DNA of 64,000 nucleotides from Pseudomonadota bacterium (lineage in GTDB: Bacteria; Pseudomonadota; Gammaproteobacteria; Burkholderiales; Burkholderiaceae_B). The notes below the pieces were generated by a model. That model was not told the origin of the DNA and did no database searches. It saw only the letters and a program-made list of their open reading frames with translations. The stretch lies in assembly GCA_023389155.1 (NCBI GenBank), contig JAEWEV010000033.1, positions 1-64,000 of the forward strand. The letters are read 5' to 3'. Shown in pieces: positions 17,315 to 26,265 of this stretch (its first letter is position 1; each line of letters opens with the position of its first letter). The position numbers and the translations under genes were made by a program.

Positions 17315-18682
17315 TCAGCCTGCCTGAGCAACAAGTGAACGAACATCGGCCGCCTCTGACAGCTTCCAGCACAGGGCTATCAGATTACGCGTTTTGTCTT
17401 CCCCGATAACCGGGATCGACATGGCGCTGAATTTATCCATAAGATCCTGGTCAGTCATGGGCCGTTGCAATGAGCCGATGGCATGATCCACACGAACATG
17501 AATCGTACGGCCATCTTTCAAGGTGGCGGTCGCTTCAACGGCTGCTTCGTCAATAGAATCATCTACCGTGGCCTTTACCTTGCGACGGGTCGCCACGACG
17601 TCCTCACGATTGACAATCGCGTCTTCGTATTCGTCTTCCGATGCGCGCCCGAAAATGAGGCCCGCAGCACAACCGTGATAGACACTGAATTTTCCTTCCA
17701 GACCGTCTTTCGGTTCCTTTTTACCAGTCAGTTCCAGCACCAGAGAATGAACGCGCAGATCAAGCCGCTCCAGATTATCTGCGGTAACGCCCTGCTCTTT
17801 TAACTGGACCGATGCATCGATACTGGGATGGATCACAATACCGCAGGCAAAAGGCTTGTATGCATTGAACGAAATTTCAAAGCGCTTGCCAAGTTCGTCT
17901 GTAATTTCATTCCAGTCAAACTTGGTAGAGACAACCTGTGCAAAGCCCCGAGGTGCTTCGATTGCTTTTGGACTTGCAGTGAACCCTTCTTTTGCGAGCA
18001 ACGCCGACATCAGGCCCGCCCGTGCCGCAGCTCCCGGATGGAACGGTTTGGTCATCGTACCGAACTGTTCGCGCAACCCTACCGGCTGGGAAGCCGCAAT
18101 GCCCAGAGCCATGGTGGTTTTTTCCACATCCAGTGACAACAGACGGGCGCAAGCTGCGGCAGCGCCAAGCGAGCCAGTCGAACCGGTAATGTGCCAGCCA
18201 CGGTCATAGTGATGAGGATAAATGGTATTACCGATACGGCACGCCACATCAATACCCAGCACAATCGCGTCAATAATCTGGCGACCATTGGCTCCCGTCA
18301 GTTCAGCCAAGGCAAGCACGGCCGAACAAACGGGTCCGGCAGGATGAATAATGGTTTTCAGATGCGTATCATCAAAATCAAACAGATGGGAAGAAATGCC
18401 GTTGACCAGCGCAGCGCTGGCAATATCCACACGCTCACTGCGTCCTGCGATCATGGCCTGTTGCGATGGTTCAAGTACCTGCACGGCACGCAGGGCAGCC
18501 TGCACGGCCTCGTGCCTGGATGCGCCGACTGCGCAACCGAGCCAGTTCAGAAAAGTGCGATGCGCTTCGTGCTCGACTTCATCTGTCCAGCCTTTTGATG
18601 GATGGGTTGCAACAAACTCCGCAAGAATGCGGGTGACAGCAGGTGCATTGTGATCTGCTTCTACTTTGGTATTTACAGCCAT
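17315..18682 (-). CDS. MmgE/PrpD family protein
   Basis: A 455-residue cytosolic protein of the MmgE/PrpD superfamily, which includes 2-methylcitrate dehydratase, cis-aconitate decarboxylase and iminodisuccinate epimerase. Family motifs are LNWLGCAVGASRHEAV, SSHLFDFDDTHLKTIIHPAG, HITGSTGSLGAAAA and KPFACGIVIHP. It is the last gene of a transcript after gntR and a Bug receptor, so it probably acts on the carboxylic acid the receptor binds (inference). The exact reaction within this catalytically diverse family cannot be assigned. Confidence 0.9.
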   Translation of the reverse strand: MAVNTKVEADHNAPAVTRILAEFVATHPSKGWTDEVEHEAHRTFLNWLGCAVGASRHEAVQAALRAVQVLEPSQQAMIAGRSERVDIASAALVNGISSHLFDFDDTHLKTIIHPAGPVCSAVLALAELTGANGRQIIDAIVLGIDVACRIGNTIYPHHYDRGWHITGSTGSLGAAAACARLLSLDVEKTTMALGIAASQPVGLREQFGTMTKPFHPGAAARAGLMSALLAKEGFTASPKAIEAPRGFAQVVSTKFDWNEITDELGKRFEISFNAYKPFACGIVIHPSIDASVQLKEQGVTADNLERLDLRVHSLVLELTGKKEPKDGLEGKFSVYHGCAAGLIFGRASEDEYEDAIVNREDVVATRRKVKATVDDSIDEAAVEATATLKDGRTIHVRVDHAIGSLQRPMTDQDLMDKFSAMSIPVIGEDKTRNLIALCWKLSEAADVRSLVAQAG

Positions 18683-18764
18683 GATAGTCCTGAAAAAAAT
18701 TTCAATCTAAATACTACAGATGTGATGAATACAATTTACTTAAAATGATATCGGGACGCAGTAC

Positions 18765-19742
18765 TCAGGCATCCAGACGAATATCCTGTTCCTGAGCTAC
18801 CTTTTTCCAGCGTTCAAGATCCTTTTCCACGTACTGACCAAACTCCTTCGGAGTCATCGGCATGGGCAGAATCGCTTCAATCTGCAGGCGCTTTTCCAGC
18901 TCCGGTTTTTTCAATACAGAATTGAGGGACTCATTCAGCGTCTTGACAATATCGTCGGGCATGCCTTTCGGACCCGATACACCGTACCACTGCAGCACAT
19001 CGTCAAAACCCTTGACACCCAGCTCCTCGAACGTTGGTACGTCAGGGAAACGGGCATTGCGTTCGCTACCCGTCAGGGCAATCGCACGGACCGTATTCGA
19101 CGTCAGATGAGGAACAGCAGCAGCCAGACCGGGGAACATGGCTTGCGTACGGCCTCCCACCAGATCCTGAAATGCCGGCGCGATTCCTTTATAGGCAATG
19201 TGCTGAGTTTTTAATCCGGTGTCCTGCTTGAGCAGTTCCATCAGCAAATGCGTCAGTGAGCCTGCTCCGGCAGAGCCGTAATTGGTACTCGGATTTTTGC
19301 TGAAATACTCCTCAAATTCCTTGAGTGTTTTAATCGGCAGTTTTGCATCAACCACCAGCACATTGGGTGTACCACCAATCATGCCTACCGGCGTGAAATC
19401 CGCGATCGGGTCATAAGGCACCTGCCTCGTTGCCGGCCCGGTACCAAGGGTTGCCACGTATCCCTGCATGAGCGTATAGCCATCGGGCTTGGAGCGAGCC
19501 GCGCGCTGACAGGCAATCACGCCCCCGCCGCCACCAACGTTCTCGACAACAAATGTGGTCCCGGCCAAAGCCTTGCCCCACTCACTTGTCGTTGCCCGCG
19601 CAATGTAATCGCTGCCGCCACCCGCAGCTACAGGCACGATAAAAGTGATCGGCTTGGCTGGATATTTTTCCTGCGCCAGCGATAGTGAAGGTAAAGCAAT
19701 GCTGCCTGCTCCAACAGTGAGCAGAAATGATCGACGATCCAT
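18765..19742 (-). CDS. Bug-family tripartite tricarboxylate receptor
   Basis: Periplasmic solute-binding protein of the TctC/Bug family, 325 residues. The signal peptide begins MDRRSFLL, a plausible Tat signal with twin arginine, and ends near SLAQ. The mature part opens with YPAKPITFIVPVAAGGGSD and holds the carboxylate-binding VENVGGGGGV loop and NYGSAGAGS. No TctA/TctB membrane genes are in the window, so it is an orphan receptor, as is common in Alcaligenaceae. The ligand is likely a di- or tricarboxylate given the PrpD and lyase-family neighbours. Confidence 0.92.
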   Translation of the reverse strand: MDRRSFLLTVGAGSIALPSLSLAQEKYPAKPITFIVPVAAGGGSDYIARATTSEWGKALAGTTFVVENVGGGGGVIACQRAARSKPDGYTLMQGYVATLGTGPATRQVPYDPIADFTPVGMIGGTPNVLVVDAKLPIKTLKEFEEYFSKNPSTNYGSAGAGSLTHLLMELLKQDTGLKTQHIAYKGIAPAFQDLVGGRTQAMFPGLAAAVPHLTSNTVRAIALTGSERNARFPDVPTFEELGVKGFDDVLQWYGVSGPKGMPDDIVKTLNESLNSVLKKPELEKRLQIEAILPMPMTPKEFGQYVEKDLERWKKVAQEQDIRLDA

Positions 19743-19876
19743 AATTTGTCTCCTCCGATATGTTTCGGATATGTCAGTTGTGAAATTCCGGCTGGTACCG
19801 GATGAAAAACAGAAATAAATAGTCGGCTGTCACACTCACGCAAGCGGTTTACTGCCAGCGCCCTGCGCGGCTGCCG

Positions 19877-20575
19877 TTACATATCTGCCAGTCGTTTATG
19901 TGCTTTAACGACATGATGCGAGAGTAGCTCTGCGCAATGCAATGCTCCCCCGATATTGTCGGCATCGCGCAGTGCCTGAACGATTTCCTTATGCTCGGCG
20001 TTGGACTTTCGGCGATGGTCCGGTGTCGACAAATTCTTCACGCGTGCAAGATGCAGCTTCTGGATGACTTCCCTGTAGCTCTTGGCGATCTCGCGGTTAC
20101 CTGCTGACTCGATAAAGTGCCAGTGAAAATGCAGGTTGGCGTTGTAATACGCCTGAACATTGCTCTTTTCGATTGCCTCTTCCATTTGCACCACACACAC
20201 ATCCAGCTTTCCCACCAGCGCAGCACGTAGCTGCGGATCCAGCTGCGCAACAATCTGCCCGGCATGATTGTCCATCAGTGCGCGAAACTGATAAAGATCA
20301 TGCACTTCCTCTTCGGATAACTCACGGATGTATACGCCTGAATGCTTTCGCGAAACCACCAAGCCCATGCTTTCGAGCTCTCGCAACGCCTCGCGCACAG
20401 GTACGCGGGATACCTTCATCTGTTCAACCAGTTCGGGTTCGCGCAGGGCCTGCCCGGGCGTCAATCTGCCTGACATGATCTGATTCAGCAAATAATCACG
20501 CACCAGCTTGCCCAGTGACGTGTCCCTGATGCCCTCAAATGCTTCCTGTCCGACGTGTGAATTGAGCCAGTCCAT
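19877..20575 (-). CDS. GntR family regulator, FCD domain
   Basis: A 232-residue repressor-type regulator. The winged helix-turn-helix (about 25-85) contains GQALREPELVEQMKVSRVPV and REALRELESMGLV, followed by the helical FCD ligand domain with RALMDNHAG and the metal-site pattern including NANLHFHWHF. It heads the minus-strand transcript gntR-bug-prpD and is divergent from the lyase-family gene. FCD proteins usually respond to carboxylic acids, so it probably controls both directions. Confidence 0.9.
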   Translation of the reverse strand: MDWLNSHVGQEAFEGIRDTSLGKLVRDYLLNQIMSGRLTPGQALREPELVEQMKVSRVPVREALRELESMGLVVSRKHSGVYIRELSEEEVHDLYQFRALMDNHAGQIVAQLDPQLRAALVGKLDVCVVQMEEAIEKSNVQAYYNANLHFHWHFIESAGNREIAKSYREVIQKLHLARVKNLSTPDHRRKSNAEHKEIVQALRDADNIGGALHCAELLSHHVVKAHKRLADM

Positions 20576-20598
20576 ATGTCATTCCTTTGTTTCGTCTA

Positions 20599-20617
20599 AT
20601 TGTATACGATTATACGA
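20599..20617. promoter_or_regulatory. candidate GntR/FCD operator
   Basis: ATTGTATACGAT followed by TATACGA forms a near-palindrome around GTATAC plus a repeated TATACGA half-site, of the TnGTnnnACnA kind bound by FCD regulators. It lies 24 bases upstream of the gntR start. Confidence 0.45.
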
Positions 20618-20805
20618 AATCATCCTTTCGGGATTACCCTGAGCGGGATGACAATCGCAATGACGCAACGGCTAGCTGGGGTAGCAGCAACATCGTATCA
20701 TTTATGCAATTTTGGACGTGTTAAGATCGAAAGCCGGCGGAGAAACCTTTCATCGTTCATCGTATTTTTCATCACAATCCCTTCCTATTGTTCAATAGGT
20801 GCCAT

Positions 20806-21633
20806 ATGACCACAGCACGTACCATCAAACAAAAACGGGATGACTTTTATCAGCTACATCAGTCTGGCTGCTTTGTCATTCCCAATCCCTGGAATATCGG
20901 GACGGCGATATGTCTGGAACAAATGGGCTTTCCAGCAATAGCCTCTACCAGTTCAGGACTGGCCTATGCGAATGGCATGCCGGATGGCACGCAAGGGCTG
21001 GACACGGTACTGGCGCATTTGCGGGAACTGTCGTGTGCAGTGGATATTCCGCTTAATGCCGATTTCGAGAACGGCTATGCCGAAGATATCGATCAGATGC
21101 AGCAGAATATCACGCAATGCGTGGCAACTGGCATCGCAGGCCTGTCTATTGAAGATGCACCTCAGGGTGAGACGGTTGGCCTGTATGATTTTGCCCAGGC
21201 CGTCAAACGTGTTAAAGCTGCACGTGCTGCAATCGACCAGACTGGAGAAAGGGTCGTCCTTACAGCCCGAACCGAGGGCTTTATCCGTGGCGCCCCTGAT
21301 CTGGCAGAGACCACGCGCAGAATCGGCGCATTTGTCGAAGCCGGAGCAGACTGCATCTACGCACCAGGCATAAAAACCGCCGAACAGATTCTTGCGGTCG
21401 TAAAGGCTGCGAACGGCAAAGCGGTAAATATCCTTTGTGGTAACGATCTCGGGTTTACCGTGGACGACCTGGCCAGCTTGGGAGTTCGACGCATCAGCGT
21501 AGGTGGCGCATTAGCGCGGGTAGCCATGGACAGTTTTCTGAGCGCAGCGCGACAGATTGCACAGGAGGGAAATTTTCGCAGCTTTACCGGTATAGTAAGC
21601 GGCGCCGAACTGGATAAACGGTTTAGCCCTTAG
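20806..21633 (+). CDS. isocitrate lyase/PEP mutase family protein
   Basis: A 275-residue TIM-barrel enzyme of the ICL/PEPM superfamily (2-methylisocitrate lyase, PEP mutase, oxaloacetate hydrolase and relatives). Visible landmarks are IPNPWNIGTA, the metal site NADFENGYA, LSIEDAP and VLTARTEGF. The KKCGH catalytic loop of true isocitrate lyase is absent, so another C-C or C-P lyase is likely. ATG 20806 has AGGTG upstream; a TTG at 20788 is the alternative. Divergence from gntR-bug-prpD suggests a joint pathway for a branched polycarboxylate (inference). Confidence 0.87.
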   Translation: MTTARTIKQKRDDFYQLHQSGCFVIPNPWNIGTAICLEQMGFPAIASTSSGLAYANGMPDGTQGLDTVLAHLRELSCAVDIPLNADFENGYAEDIDQMQQNITQCVATGIAGLSIEDAPQGETVGLYDFAQAVKRVKAARAAIDQTGERVVLTARTEGFIRGAPDLAETTRRIGAFVEAGADCIYAPGIKTAEQILAVVKAANGKAVNILCGNDLGFTVDDLASLGVRRISVGGALARVAMDSFLSAARQIAQEGNFRSFTGIVSGAELDKRFSP

Positions 21634-21787
21634 CGCGATCGGCCAAACAATCCAGTCTTCGTGCAGCCGCTGCATCTTTCAGTCAGGCGCCAGGTACGTC
21701 AGATCCGGACGCCGCGATACTACCAGGCGTTCTTCCACGTAGTTCGGCGGCTTGTCACTCCCTGGCGTGACCATGAAGCTTTGATAA

Positions 21788-22744
21788 CTAATCGGTCCAC
21801 TCGGGGGATTCGTGTGCCAAACGCACGACGGTCACACCTGCCTTCAGTTGCCGCAACGACGGCATCACGAGATAACAATTGTCATAAGGCGTGACAATGG
21901 CCTCCCCATCCTGATCCGCAATCTTCGTGCCTGCCAGGGCAATGCACTCCATTCCCTGGTAAGGTTCGACAAAAGACAGGGTTTCGGACCGCGCCACTAC
22001 CGGCTCTGTGACCTCCAGCACTGTCTGTGTCGCTTTCGCTGCAAGAACCCAGCTATCCGGCAAGGCTGTCGGTTCTACCACCCCGGATTCAAGCAGAAAG
22101 CGAGCAATCACGCTCCTTGCCGTATCAACTGAAGACGGATCGCCGTGGAAGCCACATTCAATCAGCAATGCAAGCGCCTGTCCCTGTGGATCACCGAATT
22201 GTGCAAAGTCTCGCATGCGTGTTCCGTCCTTGTGACCCGCATCGATGATGATATGGGAAGGAACCCCAAGGCGTTTAGCCAGCGCCACATTGCGCTTTAG
22301 TGTCCCGGTCATCATCAGTGGCGGGCTGGGTTCGTGCATGGAATGCACATCCAGAAGCCAGTCTGCTTCCAGCACCCATTTGCGCAGTTCCTGTGCGCGT
22401 CGACGCTCCTGAGTGCATGGATCTCCCAGCTTCTTTGTCGTCCAAACGCGATTCAGATCCTCATCCACAAAGCGTGCAGCATCATGCGCAGTAATATCCA
22501 GGGAATCGAACGCGGCCAGGTTGCAAAATGCCAGCACCAGTTTTCCCCTTACCGGTCGTAGTCCCGACGCGAGCAATTCCTTAAGCGCCCAGGCACCGCA
22601 AATTTCGTTGCCATGGATCAGGGCAGTGAGCAGCACAGTCGGCCCCGCTACGCCGGAATCCCATTCCCATACACCCGGCGTGTCGGTGTTACCCTTGCGC
22701 TCGACGGACAGGTCGGGAACAGGGATATCGAATGCTGCGGTCAT
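21788..22744 (-). CDS. succinylglutamate desuccinylase/aspartoacylase family hydrolase
   Basis: A 318-residue zinc-dependent deacylase or amidase of the AstE/AspA (M14-like) family. The zinc ligands appear as HGNE and LLDVHS and the catalytic Glu region as LIECGFHGD. A C-terminal beta domain follows. The start overlaps the stop of the upstream Bug gene by ATGA, so the pair is co-translated. The Bug protein may therefore import an N-acyl amino acid or similar amide (inference). Exact substrate unknown. Confidence 0.88.
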   Translation of the reverse strand: MTAAFDIPVPDLSVERKGNTDTPGVWEWDSGVAGPTVLLTALIHGNEICGAWALKELLASGLRPVRGKLVLAFCNLAAFDSLDITAHDAARFVDEDLNRVWTTKKLGDPCTQERRRAQELRKWVLEADWLLDVHSMHEPSPPLMMTGTLKRNVALAKRLGVPSHIIIDAGHKDGTRMRDFAQFGDPQGQALALLIECGFHGDPSSVDTARSVIARFLLESGVVEPTALPDSWVLAAKATQTVLEVTEPVVARSETLSFVEPYQGMECIALAGTKIADQDGEAIVTPYDNCYLVMPSLRQLKAGVTVVRLAHESPEWTD

Positions 22745-23739
22745 GGGTTCTCCTTTGCAATATGGGCCTTTTCAGCCAGCGTTTTGAATTTGTCATGCTC
22801 TGCCTGAAAAAATGAAGGCAGATCTGGTTGTTCCAACATAACAGTGCTGCCGGTCGTCCGATATTTCTCCTGAAATTGCGGGTCTGCCAGCACTTGTTGC
22901 AAACCCTCCTGAAGCGTCTTGACAACCTCGTCAGGCATGCCCTTGGGGCCGAAAAGTCCAAACCATACACTGATATCAATATTTTTGAGCTCGGCCGTTT
23001 CTGCCAGTGGCGGAATCTCGCTGGCGAACGGCGAACGTTTTGCGCTTGTCACACCTATTGCCGTAATCTGACCCGATCGTATCTGCGGCAATGCAGAGGA
23101 CAGAGCAAAAACACCAAGAGGCAATCGACCACTGGTCAGATCCGTTACTAGCGGCGATACACCGCGATAGGGCACATGCAGGAATTTCGCGTGGGTTTCT
23201 GCGTTGATCATTTCACCTGCCATATGCAGTGACGTACCTACTCCGGAAGATCCGAAGCTATATTGTGCCGATTTTCCGGATGCGGCCACCTTTACCAAAT
23301 CTGCCGCATTTTTGATATCCGTATTTTTGGAAGCTGCCAGCACCAGTGGCTGATCCCCGATCAAACCGATGGGCTGCAAATCAGTCATCCCGTTATATTT
23401 CACAGCAGGGTTCACCAGGCTGGCAATAATAATCTCATTGAGCGAGCCTACCAGCAGCGTGTATCCGTCAGGTCTGGCACGAATCACTTTCTGCGCACCA
23501 ATTGTGCCTCCCGCCCCGCCCTGGTTTTCAACGACTACGTTGGCGCCGATTTTTTTGGCCAATGTCTCTGCTACTACCCTGCCGTTCAGATCTACACTTC
23601 CGCCCGCGGGATATCCAACCACAATCGTAATGGGCCGATCAGGATAGGTCGATGCCGCGTACGCCGGACTGATGTTCAGGCAAAGCAGGCTCAACGCCGT
23701 AGCGGCAATCTGAAGCGCATTTCTTCTTAACTTATTCAT
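22741..23739 (-). CDS. Bug-family tripartite tricarboxylate receptor
   Basis: A second TctC/Bug periplasmic receptor, about 332 residues. ATG 23739 is preceded by AGAGGAGA and gives a clean Sec signal peptide ending PAYAAS; the ATG at 23757 lies inside that ribosome binding site. The mature start is TYPDRPITIVVGYPAGGSVD, with VENQGGAGGTIGA and YSFGSSGVGTS later. It is coupled to the downstream aspartoacylase-type gene and divergent from a lysR regulator. Confidence 0.92.
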   Translation of the reverse strand: MNKLRRNALQIAATALSLLCLNISPAYAASTYPDRPITIVVGYPAGGSVDLNGRVVAETLAKKIGANVVVENQGGAGGTIGAQKVIRARPDGYTLLVGSLNEIIIASLVNPAVKYNGMTDLQPIGLIGDQPLVLAASKNTDIKNAADLVKVAASGKSAQYSFGSSGVGTSLHMAGEMINAETHAKFLHVPYRGVSPLVTDLTSGRLPLGVFALSSALPQIRSGQITAIGVTSAKRSPFASEIPPLAETAELKNIDISVWFGLFGPKGMPDEVVKTLQEGLQQVLADPQFQEKYRTTGSTVMLEQPDLPSFFQAEHDKFKTLAEKAHIAKENP

Positions 23740-23799
23740 GACAATGTCTCCTCTCATTGAATTGGGGTTTGCTCTATACTAAATGCTCAGAAACACCAA

Positions 23800-23822
23800 C
23801 ATTGTGTTTTTATTGCACAATG
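23800..23822. promoter_or_regulatory. candidate LysR-type operator
   Basis: CATTGTG and CACAATG form a perfect 7-bp inverted repeat with a 9-base spacer between the divergent bug and lysR genes, the usual place for a LysR binding site. Confidence 0.45.
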
Positions 23823-23903
23823 ACGTGCCAAATCAAAACCCCCGCAACCAGGCTGGCGCGTCACCGGGACAAGCCAGCTGATTATCGAAATCGCGAATGA
23901 CCG

Positions 23904-24809
23904 ATGGCAGAAACCAAGCTCCTCAAAGATCTGATTGCCCTGTCCAAAACAGGTAGCTTCACAAAGGCGGCAGAACTGCGAAACGTCACCCACCCGGCTT
24001 TCAGCCGGCGAATACGCGAACTCGAAAACTGGGCGGGGACCAGACTGGTGGACCGCAGCACAATTCCTGTCAGGCTGACCCAGGAAGGGCGGGAGCTGCT
24101 GGTGACAGCCGAATATGTTGTGGCGCGCCTGAATACTGTCAGCAAGAAACTGAAAACGCCTACAGCTGCCAACGCGCATTCACTTCGGATTGCCACCGGG
24201 CGCTATTTAGCCAGTACGCTGGTAGCAGACTGGGTGTGTAGCATGGCCGATGCGATAGGGCAGGAACTTTCGGTGCCAGTCTCGCTGCAGATACGAACGG
24301 GATCAACCCCGGACATGGTTATTCTTCTCCAGCGTAACGACGTCGATTTTCTTTGCTGCTATGAGCACCCCAATCTCTCCATTCCGGTCGCCACCAGTAA
24401 TTATCAGTATGTGCAACTGGGGGCGGACAAATTCGTACCCGTCAGTCTTGCACCCAAACATAATGGACGAGATTACAATCTTGATGACGAATTCACCGTC
24501 ATGCCGCATATTGCGTATGTAGACACGCTATCGTTGCATCACATTCTGAGCGATCATCTGAGGTCAAATGGTTATGCGCTGGACCCCGTCGCGCGTTGCG
24601 ATTCGGTTGAAGTGGCCTGGTCTCTCGTAAAAAAGGGTCGTGGGGTAGGATGGCTGCCCTGGTCAGTCGTTGCCAAAGACTGCATGTCTGGTCAGCTGCA
24701 AGTGCTCGGTGGAAAACAGAATGAAGTGCCTTTCGAGGTCCGCTTATACCGGTCTAAGGAACCTTTATCAGTTGCGGCAGAACTCGCCTGGAAAAAAACG
24801 ACTCGATAA
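23904..24809 (+). CDS. LysR-type transcriptional regulator
   Basis: A 301-residue regulator. The N-terminal winged helix-turn-helix reads SGSFTKAAELRNVTHPAFSR and RIRELENWAGTRLVDRS, followed by the effector-binding substrate domain. It is divergent from the bug-aspartoacylase pair and presumably activates it when the imported acid is present (inference). Confidence 0.9.
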   Translation: MAETKLLKDLIALSKTGSFTKAAELRNVTHPAFSRRIRELENWAGTRLVDRSTIPVRLTQEGRELLVTAEYVVARLNTVSKKLKTPTAANAHSLRIATGRYLASTLVADWVCSMADAIGQELSVPVSLQIRTGSTPDMVILLQRNDVDFLCCYEHPNLSIPVATSNYQYVQLGADKFVPVSLAPKHNGRDYNLDDEFTVMPHIAYVDTLSLHHILSDHLRSNGYALDPVARCDSVEVAWSLVKKGRGVGWLPWSVVAKDCMSGQLQVLGGKQNEVPFEVRLYRSKEPLSVAAELAWKKTTR

Positions 24810-24879
24810 TCCGATAGGCCGTCCGCCTGGTCGCAATCCATTGTGCTTCCGGCACCCTCACGCGTTGATCGATAGTTCA

Positions 24880-26010
24880 CTAAGGCTTAACGGTACGCGC
24901 GGCAGAATGCACGTTTGGAGCTGTCTGTACATCAGGATTATCTGCTTCACGGGCAAGCAACTGACGCTTGCGCTCAACTCCCCAGCGGTAACCCGACAAA
25001 TCCCCATCGCGCCGGACTACACGATGACACGGAATGGCAACTGCAATCCGGTTGGCGCCACAGGCTTGTGCAACAGCCCTTACTGCCTTTGGCGCACAGA
25101 TGCGCTCTGCAATATCAGAATAGCTTACTGTGGTGCCGGGGGGAATATCACAAAGCGCTTGCCAGACTCGCTCCTGAAATGCGGTCCCGCGCACATCCAG
25201 TGGCAAGTTCAGTCCCAGTGATGGCGTTTCTACAAAGCCCACGACCTGCGCCACAAGGCTTTCAAAGCCGGCATCGCCCCCGCACAGCTGCGCCCGGGGA
25301 AACTGATCCTGCAAATCACGCAATAGACTGTCGGGATCATCGCCGAGCATAATCGCACAGATGCCCCGCTGGCTTTGCGCAACCAGAATCGCACCCAGCG
25401 CACTCTGTCCCACAGCAAAGCGAATAATGGCACCTTCGCCACCTGCACGGTAATCGCGCGCACGCATGCCGAGCAAATGATTCGATGCCTCATAAAAACG
25501 ACTATTGGAATTGAAACCGGCAGAGTATATTGCATCTGTAATAGATGCATCGGCGTTACCCAGCCTCTCGCGCAGTCTGCGGGCACGCCATGCTGAAGCA
25601 TAGCCTTTGGGCGTCAAACCGGTCTCAGCCTTGAATACGCGGTGAAAATGATATGGGCTCATTCCTGCGCTTGCGGCAAGCTCGTCCAGGCTCGGCGGTA
25701 TTTCAGCAGCTTCAATAAGACGGCATACGCCCGCCACCAGCTCTGCCCGACCTTTTGCCGCAGCCGTACGATCCGCTACGCCCCGCCGACTGGCACGATA
25801 CCCTGCTGCCTCGGCATCCTCTGCACTGTCAAAGAACTCGACATTTTTTCGTCGCGGTAAGCGGGCCGACGAGCTGGGTCGGCAATAGATGCCCGTGGTT
25901 TTGACGGCGTAAACAAACTTCCCATCGGCGCTGGCATCCCGCGCCATGACTGCGCGCCAGCGCGCGTCATCGGTAAGTAATGTGGGAGGGACATTTCGCG
26001 TCTTTTGCAT
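24880..26010 (-). CDS. Ada-like DNA repair protein/regulator with degenerate N-terminal zinc site
   Basis: Three domains in the order of E. coli Ada: an N-terminal methylphosphotriester-sensing domain (about 10-85), an AraC-type helix-turn-helix (LDELAASAGMSPYHFHRVF), and a C-terminal O6-alkylguanine-DNA alkyltransferase with acceptor Cys in IPCHRV. The N-terminal site keeps only C43 (IYCRPS). The other three Ada zinc cysteines are S47, S74 and G77. The C-terminal repair activity looks intact; the methylation switch does not. ATG 26010 has GGAG upstream, while the open frame extends to 26067. Confidence 0.88.
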   Translation of the reverse strand: MQKTRNVPPTLLTDDARWRAVMARDASADGKFVYAVKTTGIYCRPSSSARLPRRKNVEFFDSAEDAEAAGYRASRRGVADRTAAAKGRAELVAGVCRLIEAAEIPPSLDELAASAGMSPYHFHRVFKAETGLTPKGYASAWRARRLRERLGNADASITDAIYSAGFNSNSRFYEASNHLLGMRARDYRAGGEGAIIRFAVGQSALGAILVAQSQRGICAIMLGDDPDSLLRDLQDQFPRAQLCGGDAGFESLVAQVVGFVETPSLGLNLPLDVRGTAFQERVWQALCDIPPGTTVSYSDIAERICAPKAVRAVAQACGANRIAVAIPCHRVVRRDGDLSGYRWGVERKRQLLAREADNPDVQTAPNVHSAARTVKP

Positions 26011-26265
26011 GAAAACTCCACTTGCCAAAAAGTCAGGTTCTGAGCATAGACCCGAATTCAACCGCAAGCAATCGCTTTCTTGCGATTAAATTCGGGGACG
26101 CGCTTACGGAATATTTAATGCAACCAACGTAACATTATATTACTGACGTGATAATATGCGGGTATGCAGGATCCGTTTATGAAACTGACTGTTTTCCATG
26201 GGTTAGTGACGCGATAAATTTGCATCACAGTTACATTTAATATGCATATCCGAGAGGATCAAATC

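Noticed and set aside
20641..20805. Small ORF in the gntR/lyase intergenic region
   Set aside because: Short, no ribosome site, and overlaps the presumed divergent promoters.
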